Positions 1 to 13,136 of a stretch of 64,000 nt of DNA are shown here, piece by piece. Numbering within the stretch: position 1 is the first letter of the stretch; every line of letters begins with the position of its first letter. Source of the stretch: Lathyrus oleraceus (taxonomy: Eukaryota; Streptophyta; Magnoliopsida; Fabales; Fabaceae). Made by a program: the position numbers and the translations under genes. The stretch spans positions 76,060,109 through 76,124,108 of the forward strand of contig NC_066585.1 of NCBI RefSeq assembly GCF_024323335.1, given 5' to 3'. The notes beneath the pieces were generated by a model. The model had not been told where the DNA came from and did not search any database. It saw only the letters and a list, made by a program, of their open reading frames with translations.

Positions 1-257
1 CCTATCTTATAAGTTCTTTAACACATGTATCTAAAGAAAGAATGAGGTTCCTATTAAGCAAAACACATGACAACTTCAAATTTATGGCGAAGCTTCATGA
101 GAAATTGATATCGGCTGCTTGTATTAGATACCTCTTGAATATCTGCGAAAGAAGTCTCGGGAACATCGACATGTATAAGAGCATAGCGTTTTGTCCATAG
201 ATTCAGCTCTAACTGAAGGCTTTTGGCAACATTGTCTTTGTTGTAAATACACTTCAA
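1..257 (-). pseudogene. Ty1/copia gag relic, cut by the window edge
   Basis: The minus-strand frame ending near 54 carries a stretch resembling the UBN2-type gag of plant copia elements: a Tyr-Asn-x-Asp-Asn segment, then FLMKLRHKFE. After a frameshift near 60 the similarity continues in another frame as LLNRNLILSLDTCVKEL, which is the usual continuation of that gag. The fragment is short, frame-broken and runs off the left end, so it is a dead remnant. No LTR of this element is visible in the window. The similarity is from recognition of the family pattern, not from a search. Confidence 0.55.
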
Positions 258-1180
258 ATAGTTCCATATTTTTTAAATAGTTGAAAATAAGCGCAAAGTA
301 TTGATCATTTGAAGATCAATAATACTGAGGGCCAAATAATTATTTGAGCATCTTTAATTTCTCACACACTTGTTACAATTTTTTCGGTAGGTGCCTTGGA
401 CATATTGTCTAACTGACCTCATAATCTCTTTCCATTCACATGATTTTTTAATTGAAATTTCAAAATTGAATAATTTAAATTGTTAAAACGGACCCAAAAA
501 CATTTTCTTTCGTTTTTCAAATCCATGATACAATTCACACTTTTTCTCTAAATATAAAATAAATCATTTTTTCCTTCACAAAAATAAAAATATATATAAT
601 TTTTTTTAAACGTAAGTCACCAAACAAACCATGAGCAAGTTCATAGAACAAAAAATTAGCGTCGAACCAAAAACAACAATAAAAAATTCCTAAATTAGTA
701 TCAATCACAACCAAACAAACAAATAGGAATCAATTGCGAAAAATACAAAATCAAGATCATAAAGCAACAACAAAAATTGCAAAGACGGAATCACGAGATG
801 ATAGCCAATAACTCAAAATTGCAAACAATCCCAAAGTTTCGATTTTAAAAAAACAGTTTTGAAAAATAGCACAACTTTAAGAGCGTTGTTAAGCCAAAAT
901 AACAAAAATTTACAAATTTGACCAAAACTTTTCGATACCATATTAAAACAATTAATTTAATGTTTTTCTATATTATATTTCACTATGTACAATAACATCA
1001 AATAGTTACTAATAATTATAATTCATAATTCATAATTATAATTTATAATAACTGATTTTTTATTTTAAAAAATAAATTATTCACAATATAACAAAGATTA
1101 ATTCCTTATTAACAAAACCGTATATGTGATATTTTTTAAAAGCAAACATAGATAAATTATTTATCAACTGGCATGTCAGA
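258..1180. other. AT-rich intergenic DNA, no gene seen
   Basis: Very AT-rich sequence with runs of A and T and no open frame of coding character on either strand. I see no repeat boundary or RNA gene here. Confidence 0.6.
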
Positions 1181-1190
1181 TGATAAACAG

Positions 1191-1378
1191 GACGTGGTAT
1201 GTCCAGAGGGTTCTACGATTATCGTGTGCATCATTATACAGCGACAAGTGTCCAGGAGCTTCAACATTCTGCTACGTGCCTCCGGAACTTTCCTTCTCTA
1301 CTGTAGTAACTTACATCGCTGTCCATAAACAAACAACTAAAGTGCTCATAAAGTCATAATCAATCAAACTATATAACC
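1191..1378 (+). promoter_or_regulatory. Putative promoter of the 1443-2041 gene
   Basis: A TATA box (CTATATAAC, 1370-1378) lies about 65 bases before the first ATG at 1443. Upstream are two ACGT-core sites that resemble abscisic-acid response elements: GACGTGGTA at 1191 and TACGTGCC at 1273. A GAA-CT-TTC pair at 1285-1292 fits a heat-shock element half-pair. The sites are visible; their function is inference. Confidence 0.45.
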
Positions 1379-1442
1379 ACGCTATAGATAAACCAACCAC
1401 CATAACAGTTTCATCAATTTTGGATCTATTTCATCTGTAATC

Positions 1443-2041
1443 ATGTTGAAGCCTACGGTACATTTTCCTATCTTTCCAATGAATTCATCTTCCTGTTTAT
1501 GGCTTTTGAACTCTTATTTTGATTTTATCATATGGTGCAGATGGGTGATTGGATGGTACTGCTGAAAAATGGATTTGGAAGAGGTAAAGCAGCATACACA
1601 ACTTCAACAGTACCAAAGATGAAAGCATATGCTCCACCAGCATCCGACTATGTCAGTAACATACACAAACAACAACATGGGAAACAATCTTCCAAGTCAG
1701 CAAAACAAGACTTCGTACCGGTTTACGTTGCTGTCGGGATGATAGCTTTGTCATCGATGTTGGGTCTCCACACAGCGTGGCAGCATCTAAGGAATAACCC
1801 AAGCGTGCGTGTGAAGAAACAAGGGAGAGAGAGTGTTCCTGAAGTAGTTGAACCTGAACATGTTATGGAGGAATCTGATAAATTGTACAAGAATTCGTTT
1901 TTCAGGAAAGTTGCACATGTTCAGGAACGTAGTTATCCTGATCATAGTCAAGTTCCTAGTTCGATTAACAAGGATGTTTTTGCTCATCAGCCTCGTGTTG
2001 AGACACTCAAGTCTGTTGGTGTTGATCCCTCTCAATCCTAA
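1443..2041 (+). CDS. MLRQ/B12D-like small membrane protein, two exons
   Basis: Proposed exons are 1443-1457 (ATG plus four codons) and 1541-2041, separated by an 83-nt AT-rich GT-AG intron (1458-1540). The splice keeps the frame and gives 171 residues ending at TAA 2039-2041. The alternative start inside the intron (1532) would give 169 residues but lies across the CAG acceptor, so I prefer the spliced model with its TATA box at 1370. The protein has a basic, Ser/Lys-rich N-terminal region, one hydrophobic segment (VPVYVAVGMIALSSMLGLHTA) and a following RNNPSVRVKK. That pattern recalls the B12D/NADH-ubiquinone reductase MLRQ family, whose members are small single-span mitochondrial proteins. 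The C-terminal half is acidic then basic (KNSFFRKVAHVQER). The family call is moderate; it could be another small plant membrane protein. This is the only host-type gene in the window. Confidence 0.6.
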
Positions 2042-2746
2042 GTGGGACTGTTAATTTAATTAAGCACTCGTAGTAATGTTTCTTGTTTTGTAAAATTATT
2101 TTTCTTTTTAGTTTGTTATTGTGGACGACAAATAAATAAATTAATGATTAGGTTTGGTTTTGTACATATAACTAAGTGGATTCTCTCTTTTCATGTGGTT
2201 TTCTTGCTTAGACAAAGCCATTCGGCTTTGTTACTAAAAAATTTGTAGCAAATTGTTAAAATTCGGAATTGCTCATAGACATGCATTTAAGTAGGCACCA
2301 TGCGTCTTACGTTTTAATTGAGTTTTACTCCATTTTTTTAATAAATTTATTACTTCAAATTTATAATGGAGTCGATTTTTGAAACACTTTCATGTATTTT
2401 TCACGAAATATTTTTTTATATAAATTAATTTAGAGGTGCATTTATATTTATATAAATAGAATTTGAAGAGGAAATCACACCAGGCTGTAACTTATGAAAT
2501 CACACCTTTCAATTTGTTTTAAATTAAACTACCCATTTTTGAAATAATATAAAAATAACATGTATAAATTAAATGACATATATAAATTAGTCCCCGTGTT
2601 CTTAATATGTATTCGAAAAGAGTCTTCTTGCTATACATGTTTGTTTAATTTTCATGAAGGATGAAAATATATCAACAACGTGCTATGTTTTAACATGTTC
2701 TTTTTCTAGGATCTTCTCTTTTTCTAGGATCTTCCGATGAACTAAT
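2042..2746. other. 3' UTR and AT-rich intergenic DNA
   Basis: A poly(A) signal AATAAATAAA at 2131-2140 suggests the 3' end of the preceding gene. The remainder is AT-rich with no coding frame. A 17-bp unit ending in AGGATCTTC is duplicated near 2701-2735. Confidence 0.5.
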
Positions 2747-3610
2747 TTAGATGGGTCTTTTGGTGCTTATATAAGGATGTGATATCCTAAAATACCACTG
2801 AATGTATTCGTGTTTAAAATAATCATCAAATATGGTATTCATATCTCTACATGTCGGAGGAGGAGTAGACTTAGTAGGATCTTTAAAAATAAACGGCATG
2901 TAATCAAATTGCCGCATGATGCGTTTAGACATATGAGGATACATTATACGTGAATTGCAAGTCAACCATCATAAATATAAGACTGTGTCCTCAAAGGGAC
3001 ATGTCTCACGATGAGTGATGTAAATATGGAAGTATATATCCTCTACTATCAAGCGGTCAAGATACACTTTATATGACTTTGTCATATGATTCTTTCTGAT
3101 CAAATATAAATACTGAAGTACGTGGCATATCCTTGGTGTAGGTCAAAACACGTGATCAACCAGATATGCGTGGGAAGTACGGGAGGAACCAAATCTGAAT
3201 ATGGTACATATGAATCATTAGTAAAAGATACAAAAATGGACGTAATAAATGTAATGTAAATGACACACTAAAAAATGCAAAAATATTACCGCCAACAATG
3301 TGATGATGTTTGTTATTATTTGGTCTTCCACATACAACCTTCAGTTAATTTGGAGTACAAGTAGACCAAACAAAAGGTCCCCAAATTGTACTCATGGATC
3401 TGCTCAATGTCATTGAAGTATCACAGATAGACCACATCCACATAAGTCACACTCTTATCTACGAAAATGGATGTGTTAGCCAAATACAACAGATGTACTT
3501 AGATTGTGTGATATATATTGCTCAACCTGCTCATCATCACCAGTAGCATTTTTTGCATCATGAAGTTGTTGTGTATATAACCTCTTAAAGAATCAAAATC
3601 TAGCATAAAC
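2747..3610 (-). pseudogene. Plant mobile domain (MAIN-like / PP7-long-form type) relic
   Basis: Read on the minus strand, fragments in several frames follow the order of the plant mobile domain. Around 3450-3360 there is a segment with VTYVDVVYL, a stop, then YFNDIEQIHEYNLG and LVYLYSKLTEG. Around 3060-2960 comes YLDRLIVEDIYFH and CPFEDTVLYL. The longest open piece, 2965-2747, contains CNSRIMYPHMSKRIMRQFDY and EYIQWYFRISHPYI. These match the pattern of genes annotated as serine/threonine phosphatase 7 long-form homologs, which occur both as host genes and as passengers of transposons. At least two stops and frame changes make it a pseudogene. Upstream exons, if any, are lost near element E. 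Confidence 0.7.
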
Positions 3611-3689
3611 CTCTCAGGTGGCTACTAACTCCTTCATAGCTTCTTGTAGCGGTAAATTCATGACCATCAAACTATGGATAAACTTAATG

Positions 3690-6600
3690 TCAAAAAAACC
3701 AGAGTCGCCACCGCACTTTTATTGTTTCCAAAGGAAAAGGAAAAAGTACGAACAAAACCCAAAGATAAGAAGTTTTCAAATCAAAACTAATAAAATGCCA
3801 GAGATTACAGGTAAGGGGGATGGTTACACAAAGGGATGATGTTAGCACCCAAAGTATCCTAGATACTCCTAGGGAGCCCTTTTTATGTGTGTATCTCTTT
3901 TTGGTATAAAATGATGTTTCAGAAAAGAATTCATTGATTATATTTTTGTGTTTGACAAGACCTTCGGATTTAATGAGAGATAAAAACCTCGTAGTTCGTG
4001 GTAACAATTTCAAAGTGAGTGGGTTGTTTTTAATAAAAGGTTAATAAGAAAGGCATAAAAGGCCCAAAAGTTTGAATGAAGTTGTTAGTTATTTTTGTCT
4101 TTTGAAATTTTAAGTCAATATGATTAGATTTATTTACAAGTTTGATTTAAGAAAAAGGAGTTTGAAAATCCAATGGCATAAGGCCAAATTTCTACTTGAA
4201 ATAAGGTCTAAGTTTGAAATCACAAGCAAAGAAAGTTTTTGAAAGGGGGGAGAGATTTGAAATTTAAGAATTTAGAGGAGATGAAGAGACTAATCCTAAG
4301 CATAAAATTAAAAGTTAAGAGTTGAAAAGATCTGACCAATGGAATACAATCCAACAGACAAGAATGTCATATAGAAAACCCATTTTTCCTTTGGACTTTG
4401 AATCAAGCAATAATCGATCAGACAATTAGCAATATCATACATCATGAAAATCAAGGCATCAAATAAAGATAGCCAAATCCAAGCAGGCAAATCCCATAGC
4501 TAACAGTCTTCTTTGTCTTCTCGTGTATCAGATGAAATACTCCTTGATCAACTTGGAATAAAGCATTAGACACCAGATCAAAACAACAATTTGCATCAAA
4601 AAAATGTAGCGCATGAGTTCAAATGAATCCCAAGACTTGCATCAGATGAAAGCTCAGCTCACATTAACTTGGTCTCAGAATGTTGGCATTGGTCAAGTCC
4701 TTTTTGCACAGGGAATGTTGCCAAGTTCTAAGTCCAAAAGTTCAGATCAGGATCAACAGTCCACCAAATATTTTTTAGGGTTTTTATTGTTATTAAGTAT
4801 TTTAAGGTCCTAGGACCACAAACAAAATCAAAATACACAAACAAATATGTTCAATCACAATATATGGCTCAAATGAGCAAAGTGAAAATGACATAAACAT
4901 AAACAAGTTAAATGAAATGTAAATGGCAATGAATGATAAATGACTAGAAATTAAATTGCATAAAGTAAATGACTTGAAAGTAAAGCAATATTAATAAGAG
5001 TTAGTCAAATGTTAGTCAAAGTTAATTGAATGTTAGTAGTATTTTGCTTTTTTAATTGATTAAGTCATTCTTTGGAGAACATTCAACCATCTATTCACAA
5101 GCATGAATCCTTGAACCAAGACATCTTCAATAGAAAGGAAAAAAGGTCAAGTTTCCACACAATATCATGAAAGAAGGGTGACTTACAATCTCACTTACTA
5201 GAATGCTATGCCTTTAGGGTCAAATTTAGCTCTACGTTAAGCAATCGTAATTGGACTTATGTAGAAATCACAACTATCTGAGGTTGGGCAATAGAAATTT
5301 AGGTGTTAATGCATGTTAGAGATTTTGTATGATGAACCAAACTCCTAAAACATACCATACACTAAAAGAAAAAGATTAAGAGGGATAGACATATCTCATC
5401 CATACTTGTATTGGTTCATCTGACACAAGGTCATTGATGAACCAATTAGCCTTAGGATATTTGAGATTCCATTGGTCAATGAAAGGAATGGGGAAGAATA
5501 AGGATGAAGATGAAAGGGGAGGGGAATGAGAGAAACACAAATTGGTCATGGGAGGAATTTTATCAAATTAAAATCATTCATTCATTTTGGAAGATGAAAT
5601 ATACATTTCATCAATCCCCTAATCCAATGATTTTAATCTAACAAAAGTCAAATCAATCTTGACATGGGCCCAAACAAATAGGCAAACATCACAAATTTAT
5701 AAAAATAGCTCAACATAATTTTTACACATTTAATCAATTAAAAATGCATTAAAATACAAATTAGTTTGGTCAAAACCTAAAACCTCTTTAAAACATCAAA
5801 TAAATGGTTAAGAGATTTATCTTAGGTCAAACAAGGTCAAAAGACCTTAGACAAAAAAATTCATCATTTTTGAAAAATCAGAAGTATTTTTAAACAATTT
5901 AAAATATGCACAAAAACATTAAATTCATAAAAAATATCAAAATTAATCCAACAAATAATTTTAATTCAGAAAATGAAAGAGAAAAATATTTAAAGATTTT
6001 TGATGAAAGTCCCATATTTTTTGGATTAAAAATGAAATTATTATGAATTAATCAAAATAAAGCAATTAAATGAAAAAATTAGAAAATACAAAAAACAAGG
6101 GCTATCAGATCTCCCTTATTAATTGAGGTGACATATCTGATGGCCAAGCGTGTATCATCCACCATAGTCCACAGTCAACGCGCATGTACAAGTAGTAATT
6201 TAAACCAAAGACTGAGATTAGATCCTTGGACCAAGATCAGATGGATGAGATGAACCCAACTCACCACCGGAGCCCTAGCTACGGTCATCTTCTCCGGTGA
6301 TGACCACCGGACTGGTCCAACCTCAACTCCATGAAAAATGAAAAAGAATGACACTATTTTGAAGAGAAAATGCTCAGGAGCTCGAATCTGGCCTCAATTT
6401 TCTCTAATTCCAAGTATATAAAAAGATACAGGGATTTGAATTTTGAGGATCATGAACTGAGCTGCTTTGATTTGACCTCAAAGCAACTCAATCTTCTTGC
6501 CTACATTGATAGGACTTCAGCCAACCAAAAATCATAAAGAATAGTGGAGAATTGAGGGAGAATCGAAAAGATGAAAATTCAAAAAAATTACCTTCGAGGG

Positions 6601-7933
6601 AGCTTCAACCTTGCTTGATCTTGATCCAAATTGTGCTTGGCTTGGTTTCAGAAGCTTGTAGGAAGTGATTAAGATCAGAAAATGGCTTGGACTCTTGGAG
6701 TTTCAATCTCAAAACAGAATGAGATTTGAAGCTCGATTTTCAAATGAAAACCTTCAAGATTATCCTTTAACGGTGAGGGTTTGGATTGCATGTTCAAATC
6801 TTAGGCATGAGGTCCTTAATTCTGAGCATGAAGGGTTGTTTTTATAGCCAATATGATTCATTTCCACACACTTCCAAATTTTGCCAAATTTAGCAATTTT
6901 CATTGCATGCTTGCATGGGCGTGTGATAGGCCCATCAAGTGATATATTCAGGTCCAAAATTGCTTGTGAATCATGCTGAAATCATCTCATGTGGCCATGC
7001 ATTTGAGTTTGAAATGTGAAGGTGAAAATCATCCAATTGGTCCCTTGAAAAGAACCCATGCGTAAGTCCTTCATTCTTTGGCCAAATAAGGTGATCTTGG
7101 ATTCTTTATAAAGGTGAGAGCAAGGGGAACAACTTTCATGTTGAACACTTTTCCATTTGAAGCTTGTATCATGATGAATTTTGAGGTGGAAGTTTGGAAA
7201 GTCAAACATATTTGAAAAATTTCTAAGTATCGAGCCAAATGTTCACTTCTTCCACCTTGAATAACTTTTGCTATGGACTTCAAATGGAAAGAGTGCCTTC
7301 ATAAAAGTTGTAGATATTTCAAACCTATTAAATTTGGTAAAAAGTTTGACCTCATTTGGATTTGGAATGAAGGAGTTATGCATTTTAGAAGTTGAGGAAA
7401 ATCACTTGTTCAATGGTAGTGGTCCAAAATGACCTATAATGTTTCTTGTTGTCACATGCATTCGCAAGTTGAATTTGAACTTCTTCTAAACATAAAATTT
7501 GAAAATTACATCTTGAATTTAATCATGGAACTGTAATGGATTTCATATCATAAAAATTGAGAAAGTTATGATCCTTGGAAGTTGACCTCCTAACTAGGGT
7601 TCAGACAAAATGACCTATAATCTTTCACCATAAAAAATGACTTTCCAATCAAAACTAGCTCTTGACTTCAACATGAAAGTTGTTTGGAATGTCATAAGGA
7701 GTAAGTTTTCTCTTGGAATCATTTTCATATGACAAAACTTGTAGGATATAGGGTCTAGGGAACCCCAGTTTTGATCAGTTGACTTTCTCTGGTCAACCAC
7801 CATGAACCACCTTGCAAACTTGACATTATCTTGATGTTTGGGACTCATGGAGGATCATATATGTGTAAGATGATGTATAATGAAGTACACGTTGAAATAT
7901 TTTATCAAATGATTGAGAAACTTGCTGAGTAAG
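3690..7933 (-). mobile_element. Element E (Ogre-like), distal part of its 3' LTR
   Basis: On the minus strand this stretch ends in the sequence GGTGGCGACTCTG preceded by a TTCCTTTTCCTTTGG tract. That is the signature seen at the ends of element A's LTRs (near 10990-11030), so this is an Ogre-family LTR in the opposite orientation. It continues across element A: joining 7933 to 51329 gives continuous sequence through to the LTR start at 51756. Its total length is about 4.7 kb. The region is noncoding; short open frames within it have no family character. The left boundary near 3690 is approximate because I could not find a clean terminal CA. Confidence 0.6.
7929..7933. repeat. Target-site duplication of element A (left copy, GTAAG)
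   Basis: GTAAG directly precedes the A LTR start and is repeated at 51324-51328, directly after the 3' LTR. Confidence 0.9.
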
Positions 7934-10900
7934 TGTTGCACCCCAAAATTTGCCCTCTATTTTTAACTCTAACCAATTTTTTGTTTCACATTCATTTGCA
8001 TCATCTTCATAGCATAACATTTTTTCTGTCTTAATATTAGCCGGAATAATTTCTCGGAATTTACAAACAGACTGGTCAAATTAACTTTTTAACAGTGCCT
8101 AAAATTAGTCAACGAAAAAATGTCAAGTTTAAGTTTGCAAATGTCGGTAACATTAATCTGCGGTTCACGTGGTTTAATTTGACATGCTAAAAATATTTTT
8201 ACGACTATTTTTGGTCATATGTTGATCAGTCTGAGCAGTTTAAACGGTCATAATTTTTATTTCAAAATCCGACCAAACGCTGTATTTTTCCGAGTCATTT
8301 ATTTCGCGCTGATTATTTTGACGTGTTCATTTTATTTTTTCGAGCATTTTGGTGCCCGACTTTTATTTTTTTTGAGTCTATTTATTTTTATATTGGGTCT
8401 AGAATAAATAAATAGATTAATTAGTTTTTATTTTAATTTTAACTATTTTAATTATTTAACTTTATTCAGTTTTTAATTTAATATTGGGTTTCAAAATAAA
8501 CTTAGGCCCATTATCATTAACCTAATTTATTCCTATATATATTTACTAGCATGACTGATAGAGAGAGGCAAAAAAAAGACAGAACAGAAAAGAGAAACTG
8601 AGAGTGGCTGATCTATACTATCGTACACACAGTTTGGTAATAGTTTATATATGATATATACTTTATCTATTTTGTTGATATATTTGTTATTGTGTTTCAA
8701 ATACATGTTCATATGTGTGACTGTGTTATGTATTCCAGATACATGCGGTTTGGTTAAATATATCAGGATATCGCCGTTTTGCTTTTTTATGCACATAAGT
8801 ATAACATGTATAATAATTTGGTTCATTGTATTATGTATTTGATGTGTTTGTTTTTATATAAGTTTTACATGTCTCATAATATAAAATATAATATAATAAT
8901 AATTTTGTTGTTAATAAAAATGCATATGGATCATATAATATATAATTTATAATATGTAACTAGTGTGTTAAATATATATATATTTCTATTTTATGTTATA
9001 ATTTGATTATGTTTTCGGATCGGATCGTGTCAATACGCCGTTTTCACATATACGTGTATGAGGCGTGACATTTGTGTTATCCGATCCAGTTGCGATGATC
9101 GCAATTTTGCGCTAGCAACGCCGTTGTTTTTTTTAATTCATATTTTTTTTATATACATATATTTAGATCTGCACATTTTTTTTCATAACTAACTACCCTG
9201 ATTTTTCCTAAACCCTGACAATTTCGCCACAAACTCTAAATTTCAAACCTAAAACTTTAACCGTGTTATTTCCTCTAAACCATAAACCTTTTCTTAAACC
9301 TTAACAAACCTTATTATTATTTCCTATTTTCGCTCATATTTATGTTATTCATACACTGTAACTGCTTCGCCCTTGTAATATTTTAAGTTTTAACTTTTAA
9401 TATTTTCAGTTTTACTTTTCGCCATCTTTATTATGTAACTGCACCAAAGCGTTGTAATAATTAGGGTTTTATTTTCTGCCATTTATTTTCTGCCATTTTA
9501 TTTTTCTGACATTTAAATTCCTGCCATTGATCCTATATTAACTGCGTGGTTTAGTAATGTAGAGCGTGAAAACCTATTAAATTAATTATTCAATATTTTT
9601 CTATAACCTTTATATTTTTTGTAAATAAATAATAAATACTAACTATTTTAATAACTTTTTTTTATTACTTACTTATAATAATAAATCCTTATATATTTTG
9701 TAAATAAAATCTAATTGAGCATTTTTCTAATTGAATAATAATAATAAACCTATTAATCTAATAATTTGATATTTTCTATAATCTTTATTTATTTTGTAAA
9801 TAATTAACTTAATATTTTTCATATAACTCTTTTATTTTATAATTTGTACATTAATGTATTTTAAATTCTTTTATTATTACTAATTTATTTTAAACTCATA
9901 TTTTTCTAATAACTTCTAAAAAAATCTAACTTGTTTAACCTAAAATAATTTCTTTTAATTCTAACCTTTTTATTATCACTTTATTATTATTGTTATTCTC
10001 TTATTGCTTTATTACCATTGTTTATTTATTATTTTATTATTATTTGCTTTTATCTATTCTATTTTTGCTTCATTATTTTCCTTATTTTAATTTTGTTTTA
10101 TTTATAATATTAGGAATAAATGTATAGGTTGTAAATTTATTCTTTCTCGCCTGATTATTATGTATCTGTCCCATAGCCATGTAATAGTTTAGGAATTTAT
10201 TTTTCTTGCTTTTATTTTTGTAAATATTTATTGCGTGGTTAGTAATTTAGGGAGTGCAAAAAACTAACTGTAAATAATTGAACTTAGAAAATTAAATTCA
10301 AGACAAATATCTGAAAAATAACACTCACACACGTAAGTCAATCTTTGATCGTCATCTGTACTTCCTAGGGTATTCCTCTTGGTTGCCTTCTTTAAATGGT
10401 CAAGTCCCTCGAAAATAGGGGTGTCTTAAGCAAAGTCCCTTCAAACAGAAAAATCATCAAGTCCCTATAAACTTAAAAGATCAAGTCCCTACGAGGTTTC
10501 CTACGATATAATGATCTTGTCCCTTCGGTAAATATGATGATAGTCCCTACGAGTTGCTAAAGACACCCCTTATGTTGCTTTCATTGACCATACGATGACC
10601 CTACGCCCGTCCCTTAAACACATCCAAGGTAATGACTACCTATTCCTTAATAATAGGGACAGTCTTACCATTGAAAGAATATACGAGAACACGAAAGACT
10701 TAATCTAGGGTAGGTATCTCATAGTTACTTGCTCACACTTTTCAAAATTACTTTTACACCTCACAATTTCTAAACTAGGCTTTGTATACACCCATACGAG
10801 GGTCATTACAAAGTACTTAAAGAAATTTTTCTAATCACACACTACACTCTTGCAAACAAACAAAGTGAGCTAAGTAACTAAGAGCCCATGGATAACCATG

Positions 10901-11072
10901 GATATAAGGGGTGCTAATACCTTCCCTTTGTATAACCTACCCCCCGAACTCAAAACCTTTTTAAGGTCTTTCCTGTTCTTTTATGTCCTTTCCTTTTGGA
11001 TAAAATAAAAGTCGGTGGCGACTCTTGCTATCCGCAACATTTAACTAAAGTCAGTTCTCCCACCGTGTTACA
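7934..11072 (+). repeat. 5' LTR of element A
   Basis: The LTR is 3139 bp, beginning TGTTGCACC and ending GTGTTACA. It matches 48184-51323 with roughly two dozen substitutions seen by eye. It is AT-rich, with no gene. The 3' quarter holds several GTCCCT-containing short repeats (10400-10620). The end contains the GGTGGCGACTCTTG motif typical of legume Ogre LTRs. Confidence 0.95.
8532..8541 (+). promoter_or_regulatory. Candidate TATA box of the A LTR
   Basis: CTATATATAT lies about 600 bp into the LTR, followed by a purine-rich leader. If it is used, U3 is short and R-U5 is about 2.5 kb. Other AT-rich stretches could serve equally, so this is weak. Confidence 0.35.
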
Positions 11073-11076
11073 GAAC

Positions 11077-11094
11077 TGGCGACTCTGCTGGGGA
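11077..11094 (+). other. Primer binding site of element A (tRNA-Arg type)
   Basis: TGGCGACTCTGCTGGGGA starts 4 bases after the 5' LTR. This is the known Ogre primer site, complementary to the 3' end of tRNA-Arg. Confidence 0.85.
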
Positions 11095-11797
11095 TTTAAT
11101 AAAAGAGGGGTACCCTTAGGAATTAGATCACTTTAAAATTGTTTGCCTTGTTTGCTTTATACTTATCTGTTGGGTGCTCTTATGTGTGAAAGACCCTAAC
11201 CCGGATCTAGTGTACCTTAGGTAAATGGCAATAGACCAAGGAAACTGTACGGCGTATATCGATATGGTTGATCTGGTGGCCATAGTTAGTGTGACTTCTT
11301 GGTTGGTGCTTATGTTCCTTAAGCAAGTTGAGGATAATATGAGGCTGCCATATGTTGTCAATACACTAACTGACTTTTAGAACCCTAGTCATCCCATCTT
11401 GGCCTTTAGAAAGTAGTGAGATAACCGGCTTTGGTGAAGACTGAAGTTGGTTGATACTCGATACTACACTCATTGAGATCCTAAACTTGGAGGGTTTTGG
11501 TTGGCAAGTAAGTTGCCTACTGAACAACCACCCTTGTGAAGGATCAATGATTTTGAGATCCCTTAGAACCTGGTTACTTTTGTAGGACAGGATGAATCAA
11601 CTAAACTTCAGGGGAGGGTACTTACCTTTAAACCTCATGCAAGCCTTCAAACCTAGGGCTATTGTGTGACTTGTTTGTGTGTGCCACATGTTTGTGATTG
11701 AGCATAACATCATAGCATCATCATGCATCATAAGCATAGCATTTTCACTAACCATTTCAAGGACCAAAGGACTTATCTTTGTTCTTTGTTGCAGGTC
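11095..11797 (+). other. Untranslated leader of element A
   Basis: No coding frame of note. A pyrimidine-rich TTTGTTCTTTGTTGCAG at 11778-11794 directly before the ORF1 start could be a splice acceptor, but no paired donor is obvious. Confidence 0.5.
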
Positions 11798-13136
11798 ATG
11801 GCTTCTGCTCGTAGGAATACTATCCGGATCAACTTTGTAGGAATACCTCCTAAGCTTAAGGAATTGGTCTCTCAAGTTTCTGAAAAACTCCCAGTTCATC
11901 AAGAGGCATGGTCACCTACTGGATCTAGTCACTTCAGGGTTCAATGAAGACATGATGAGTGTCCTGTTTCAGTTCTTTGACCCTAAACATCATTGCTTCA
12001 CATTTCCCGACTATCAGCTGGTTCCTACAATGGAAGAGTTCTCCAAGCTTCTGGGTATACCTATTCTTGATCAGAAACCCTTCACAGGCTTGGAAAAAGA
12101 GCCTAAACCTGAAGTCATTGCTGCAGCCTTACATTTAAAGAAATCAGACATTGTCCTAGAAACAAGGAGTGGAGTTAAGGGTATTCTTGCTAAGGTATTG
12201 ATAGAGAAAGCTCAAGTATTCCTGAAGGCTATGAGTTATGATGCTTTTGAGGAGATCTTAGCCCTATTGATTTATGGCTTAGTACTGTTCCCCAATCCAG
12301 ACCAGTTCATAGACGTACACGCCATCAACATATTTCTGACTCGCAATCCAGTGCCTACATTACTTGGAGACATCTTACACTCTCTTCATACCCGTACTAC
12401 GAAGGCACGAGGAACTCTGATGTGTTGCATACGTCTATTATCTAGGTGGTTTATTTCTCACCTTCCTCGATCAGTGATGAAGAATGAACAAGGGTTCAGG
12501 TGGTCCAAGAGGATTATGTCACTTTCTCATTCAGATATTCATTGGTGCTCTAGATCTATGGAGAATGTTACCATCATTGACCGTTGTGGGGAGTTCCCTA
12601 ATGTGCCACTCCTTGGCATAAGAGGGGGCATTACCTACAACCCTTCTTTAGCTCTACGTCAGTTTGGTTACGCTCGGACTGATGGTCCTCATGACATGCT
12701 TATTCAGGGTATTGTGTTCGACTACGACAACGATCTTCAAGGTTACCGTCAAAGGTTCATACGAGCATAGGGTAAAGTGAACAAGGTTGACAGCAAGACT
12801 CTGGAACCCAAGTACACTATTCCTATGGAACCATATCTCAGATGGGTACGATCTCGTGCTCAGACTCTTATGATGCCATATCCTGCTATCCTGCCAGTTA
12901 CCTTGGAGCCTGTTGCTGAAGGAGATACTTCTTACATCATTCTTCATCCAGACATGCCCACTGACATGGAAGAGTTACAGAGGTCCTGGATCCAGTTGAA
13001 GGAGCAAAGAGATACTTTTGAGACTCATTACAAGGCAAGTCAGGAAAGAATCCTGGAGCTAACGAAACAACTTCACGAGGAGCGGAATCTCAACTCATAC
13101 CTCAACACAAAGAGGAAACGTCCATGGGAGACTTAA
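11798..13136 (+). pseudogene. Ogre ORF1 (frameshifted)
   Basis: ORF1 lies between the primer site and gag, as in other Ogre elements; the biochemical role of its product is unknown. The start ATG at 11798 opens MASARRNTIRINFVG. The frame breaks near 11905-11925 and continues in the frame of 11952-12770, with FDPKHHCFTFPDYQLVPTME, and then passes an in-frame TAG at 12768. The last segment, 12777-13136, is predicted coiled coil and ends in a basic KRKRPWET. The middle resembles the plant-mobile/transposase-32-like helical domain common in such ORF1 proteins. One frameshift plus one stop makes this copy non-functional. Confidence 0.8.

Noticed and set aside
6665..8020. Small frames on both strands in the E LTR as host genes
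   Set aside because: They overlap one another on both strands, lack family features, and sit inside an LTR.
8219..8842. Short open frames in the A LTRs (also at 48469-49092)
   Set aside because: They are AT-rich and hydrophobic by composition. They are duplicated simply because LTRs are duplicated, with no family features.
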